From assembly GCF_003149085.1 (NCBI RefSeq), contig NZ_QGDT01000004.1:434001-498000 (forward strand): a stretch of 64,000 bases of DNA. The letters run 5' to 3'. This document shows positions 62,201-64,000 of the stretch, in pieces. Each line of letters starts with the position of its first letter. The first letter of the stretch is position 1. The position numbers and the translations under genes were made by a program. The notes under the pieces were generated by a model. It saw only the letters and a list, made by a program, of their open reading frames with translations, was not told where the DNA came from and searched no databases. This DNA is from Dyadobacter jejuensis. GTDB lineage: Bacteria > Bacteroidota > Bacteroidia > Cytophagales > Spirosomataceae.

Positions 62201-62667
62201 GAGGACTGATATACAACCATTCGCTTAACGAGTCGAGAAGAAGAGGGTTGGCCGGCGATACAAGAGATCGGGAGACGGAATTTGTACCCGAAGGTAAGAA
62301 AGGCACAGTGGCCAACGGAGCCGTGGAAATTGTAGGCGATAACGACATACTCATCAAGAAGGATGTTAACTACTTCAACAGATTATGGCCCAATACCGAA
62401 GCGAGCTTGAGTGATGCCTCTTTTATCCGATTTAGGGAATTAGGCCTCAACTATAATTTGCCATCTAAATGGATCAAGAACCTCAAGATTAGCAACGCCT
62501 CCATTTATTTCACGGGGAGAAATCTCTTTATAATCACCAAGGCATTCACTGACCCTGAGGTGAATATCTCCGAAGGGTCCTATGCCAACCCAAATTCACA
62601 AGGTATTGAAGTGTCTCAAATACCTCAAACAAAAAGTTATGGAGCAGGTATACGGTTGAAATTTTAA
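59254..62667 (+). CDS. SusC/RagA-type TonB-dependent outer membrane receptor with STN domain
   Basis: 1137 residues from the ATG at 59254 (a GTG at 59212 opens the frame 14 codons earlier). Signal region, then an STN domain (about 45-115, LSVEKAPMQQVIKMIKKRSG), a carboxypeptidase-regulatory-like domain (about 135-215, GRVTDEKGEGLPGVSIRVKN), a TonB plug (GLQGKVAGVTVSLNSGMPGK then PLYVIDGLPI) and a 22-strand barrel ending in GAGIRLKF with terminal Phe. It imports large nutrients (glycans or peptides) with its SusD partner; the STN domain signals to FecR. Substrate cannot be read. Confidence 0.95.
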   Translation: MNKKFHFKSGWRQTPLSLKLLLRMKLSALLLMIVCIQVSGSALSQKITLSVEKAPMQQVIKMIKKRSGYQFIYNDELLKQAKPVTMNVTGGSIEDVLEECFRQQPFTYELVDKTIVVKPKTAAPKVDPPATEAPKKVVNGRVTDEKGEGLPGVSIRVKNTQIGTLTDVEGGFNIEVPDKDAVLTFSFVGYISKDVTVGAESFVEVKLAIDAKTFDEVVVTAFGIKKVQKSLTYSTQQITGQAVSGAGNPNVLGGLQGKVAGVTVSLNSGMPGKSPGIRIRGSRSLSGNNAPLYVIDGLPISGGDRVIDLNPNDIETMNVLKGPAASALYGLRASNGVVVITTKNGSASNGKPTVSFDTHFSVDQIGMLPDLQMEFAQGDNGVFNPNSIFTWGPRISTMSTYTNQLGQQEEPAVYDNDKAFFQNGYTMNSNLSFSNSGDYGNFMIGIGRNDQKGIVPNSSMSRNNIKFNGDLKLLKNLTTSISFNYSDLKVDDFPELGGNDNIFRGVTETPPSYNLAGKPYADPSDPYQQIFYRVSQNNPYWVINNTFRNENTKRTMGNILLNYKVTPDLALNYRVGVDHYTTISDDYRELGFATRGRTNPPSGGDLYMNTKFSNQLNSNLFVNYNKVINKVWNIDAIIGNEVYDSNYRGVNTTGSNLVVGNWPNLANATLITGSNSTSRQRIVGFYSNINIGWNDKIYLNASGRNDIVSNMPTGNRSFFYPSIGASAIVTELLPQTKAVFSFAKLRATLAEVGQAGPIYVNGRGFTTNRPGSFVFPYQGLVSWTQSATRINPGLVPENTRTFEIGGDFRFFNDRVTVDYTYFDGKSDGQIFNVPVAITTGASNEIRNGGKIRNNGHEVVLSLIPIQSKDFKWEFNTNFTTYKSKVLELYGGTQRVNISSGVVTLVAEVGSVYPQFVGTSYLRDPESNQIVYQSDQTKVDYGLPIINNTQKVIGTPTPDFEMSFINNLSFKGFRLTAQVDWRKGGLIYNHSLNESRRRGLAGDTRDRETEFVPEGKKGTVANGAVEIVGDNDILIKKDVNYFNRLWPNTEASLSDASFIRFRELGLNYNLPSKWIKNLKISNASIYFTGRNLFIITKAFTDPEVNISEGSYANPNSQGIEVSQIPQTKSYGAGIRLKF

Positions 62668-62679
62668 AACTGAATCAAG

Positions 62680-64000
62680 ATGAAAAAAATACAGATATTT
62701 ATTGTAATGAGCTTGTTCTTTATTGCTTCTTGTAGCGATGCGGTATTGAACGATATTGATACGAACCCTAATCAGGTCAATGACGCCCCGCTAAAAACGA
62801 TCCTACCACAGGTGCAGATGAGCTACGTAACTGAAGTAGCCGGTGGGGGTACTGCGCTGAACTCCTATTACCTATCGGAAGCCAATACCTTCGTTTTAGG
62901 GAATAATATACTTCAAAATGTACAAGGCTTAGGCTCTCAGGTGTGGGACCAGGGGTATCTGGCGCTGAACGATCTGTCGATCATTAAAGAAAGAGCGCTT
63001 GAAAGCGAAGCGTATACGTATGCAGGCATTGCCGATGTGTTACGGGCCATGAACCTGGCCACTTTAACGGATCTATTTGGCGATATCCCTTTTTCGGAGG
63101 CCCTTCGCGACGACATCATTAATCCGTCTTTCGATCCATCCCAACAGGTATATGCCGAAATACAAAAAATATTGGATGAGGCTATTGTCAATCTCGGCAA
63201 GGACTCTGGACCCTTGGTGCCCAAAATGGATGATATGTATTTTGAAGGGGATAAAACTTTATGGATCAAAACGGCCTATGGACTCAAAGCGAGGCTATAT
63301 AATCGGCTCAGTAATCTGGATGGCACCACCTCCGCCAACAATGCCCTGGCTGCGATATCTCAGTCATTCAATAGTGATTCGGAGAGTCTCATATTTTCAA
63401 AATTTGCAGATATCCAGACCAATGGAAACCCATTTTCGGTGGTCAATAATAGCCAGCCGGGCTCGAGTGTAGGAAATGGAATTTACAATAGCATGGCCAG
63501 CTTTGGGGAAAGTGGAAAGGCCGACGATGACCCACGTGCCGCCATTTGGTTCACCAAGGTCAATGGGGCGATAATATCGGCTCCTAACGGAACGGCAAGA
63601 GCCGATTTTGGTGAGCCGAGGCTGGACGGAGCCTATTATTCTAAGCCCGAACTTATGAAATATTTTGATTCCCCTATGCCTTTATTAACCTTCGTCGAAC
63701 TCAAATTCATAGAGAGTGAGGCTTACTTACGGCTTGGGGATAAAACGAAGGCCAACGCCGCCTATGAAATGGCCGTAGACCTAGCCCTGAAACATGCCGG
63801 CGACTACCGGCCGTCGGTAAGCCTGAGTGATGAGAAAATGGATGCCTATAAGGCTTTACCTAAAGTATTCCCTGGAAGTGATGCCCTTACCTTAGCCGAT
63901 ATTATTAAGCAGAAGTATATCTACTTATATCAGTTTCAACCGATCGAAATGTATAATGACGTAAGAAGGACAGGGGTGTTTGAAGTAACCGACCCCACAG
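62680..64000 (+). CDS. SusD/RagB-like nutrient-binding outer membrane lipoprotein (partial)
   Basis: Open frame from ATG 62680 to the window edge, 440 codons, no stop. Lipoprotein signal with lipobox IASC (SLFFIASCSDAVL). The DINTNPN-like IDTNPNQVNDAPLKTILPQVQ near the N-terminus, DVLRAMNLATLTDLFGDIPFSEA and FVELKFIESEAYLRLGDKTKANAAYE match the SusD-like_2 group of TPR-rich SusD proteins. It caps the SusC barrel and binds the nutrient. It starts 12 nt after the SusC stop. Confidence 0.93.
   Translation, partial: MKKIQIFIVMSLFFIASCSDAVLNDIDTNPNQVNDAPLKTILPQVQMSYVTEVAGGGTALNSYYLSEANTFVLGNNILQNVQGLGSQVWDQGYLALNDLSIIKERALESEAYTYAGIADVLRAMNLATLTDLFGDIPFSEALRDDIINPSFDPSQQVYAEIQKILDEAIVNLGKDSGPLVPKMDDMYFEGDKTLWIKTAYGLKARLYNRLSNLDGTTSANNALAAISQSFNSDSESLIFSKFADIQTNGNPFSVVNNSQPGSSVGNGIYNSMASFGESGKADDDPRAAIWFTKVNGAIISAPNGTARADFGEPRLDGAYYSKPELMKYFDSPMPLLTFVELKFIESEAYLRLGDKTKANAAYEMAVDLALKHAGDYRPSVSLSDEKMDAYKALPKVFPGSDALTLADIIKQKYIYLYQFQPIEMYNDVRRTGVFEVTDPT

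Overview
The window is chromosomal DNA of a Bacteroidota bacterium, most likely from the order Cytophagales. Four things point that way: SusC/SusD-type outer-membrane proteins behind an ECF sigma/FecR pair; Bacteroidota-type promoters (TTG, 19-20 nt, TAnnTTTG) in front of several genes; the order pheT / small coiled-coil gene / zapA / rny; and a flexirubin-type aryl polyene pigment locus. The species cannot be read from the sequence. No rRNA, tRNA, CRISPR array, insertion sequence or prophage was seen.

Layout. 1-1204: 5' part of a methylmalonyl-CoA mutase subunit (minus), divergent from dnaA (1464-2891). 2944-6558: a FemAB/GNAT-like protein, a DUF3108 protein, a putative zinc aminopeptidase and a fatty-acid desaturase. 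6894-7958: recA, with a shared terminator against an unusual MoxR/Mg-chelatase-like AAA ATPase. 8033-14449 (minus): pheT, coiled-coil gene, zapA, rny and the AAA gene, with a possible 6S-like RNA between zapA and rny. 14653-28449: housekeeping and envelope genes, including a response regulator, an MBL-fold hydrolase, a CPA2 antiporter preceded by a zinc-ligand-less carbonic-anhydrase-like lipoprotein, a Cds1-type cysteine desulfhydrase, an RqcH/NFACT protein, mrdA-rodA, a GT9 glycosyltransferase and a YggS protein. 28590-33192: a coiled-coil membrane protein, rpsF-rpsR-rplI, a BON-LysM protein and glpD.

33208-54198 is the most interesting region: about 19 genes that together look like a flexirubin/aryl polyene biosynthesis and export locus. 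A tyrosine ammonia-lyase would make 4-coumarate as starter. Two acyl carrier proteins, three ketosynthases with intact Cys-His-His triads, three active-site-less ketosynthase-like proteins, a FabG-like reductase and two dehydratase-like hotdog proteins would extend it to a conjugated polyene. A thioesterase, an LpxL-like acyltransferase, two FAD oxidoreductases (one halogenase-like, one CrtI-like) and a three-part fusion (MMPL transporter + PlsC acyltransferase + SAM methyltransferase) would release, decorate and export it. A LolA-like carrier, a polysaccharide deacetylase and a GT2-DUF2062 protein complete it. It is read from a divergent promoter region at about 40.97-41.11 kb. The genes for the dialkylresorcinol half of flexirubins (darA, darB) are not in the window.

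54281-57000 holds poorly characterised secreted proteins. 57092-64000 is an ECF sigma / FecR anti-sigma / STN-containing SusC / SusD-like locus, probably a nutrient-uptake system controlled by cell-surface signalling; the SusD gene runs off the end.
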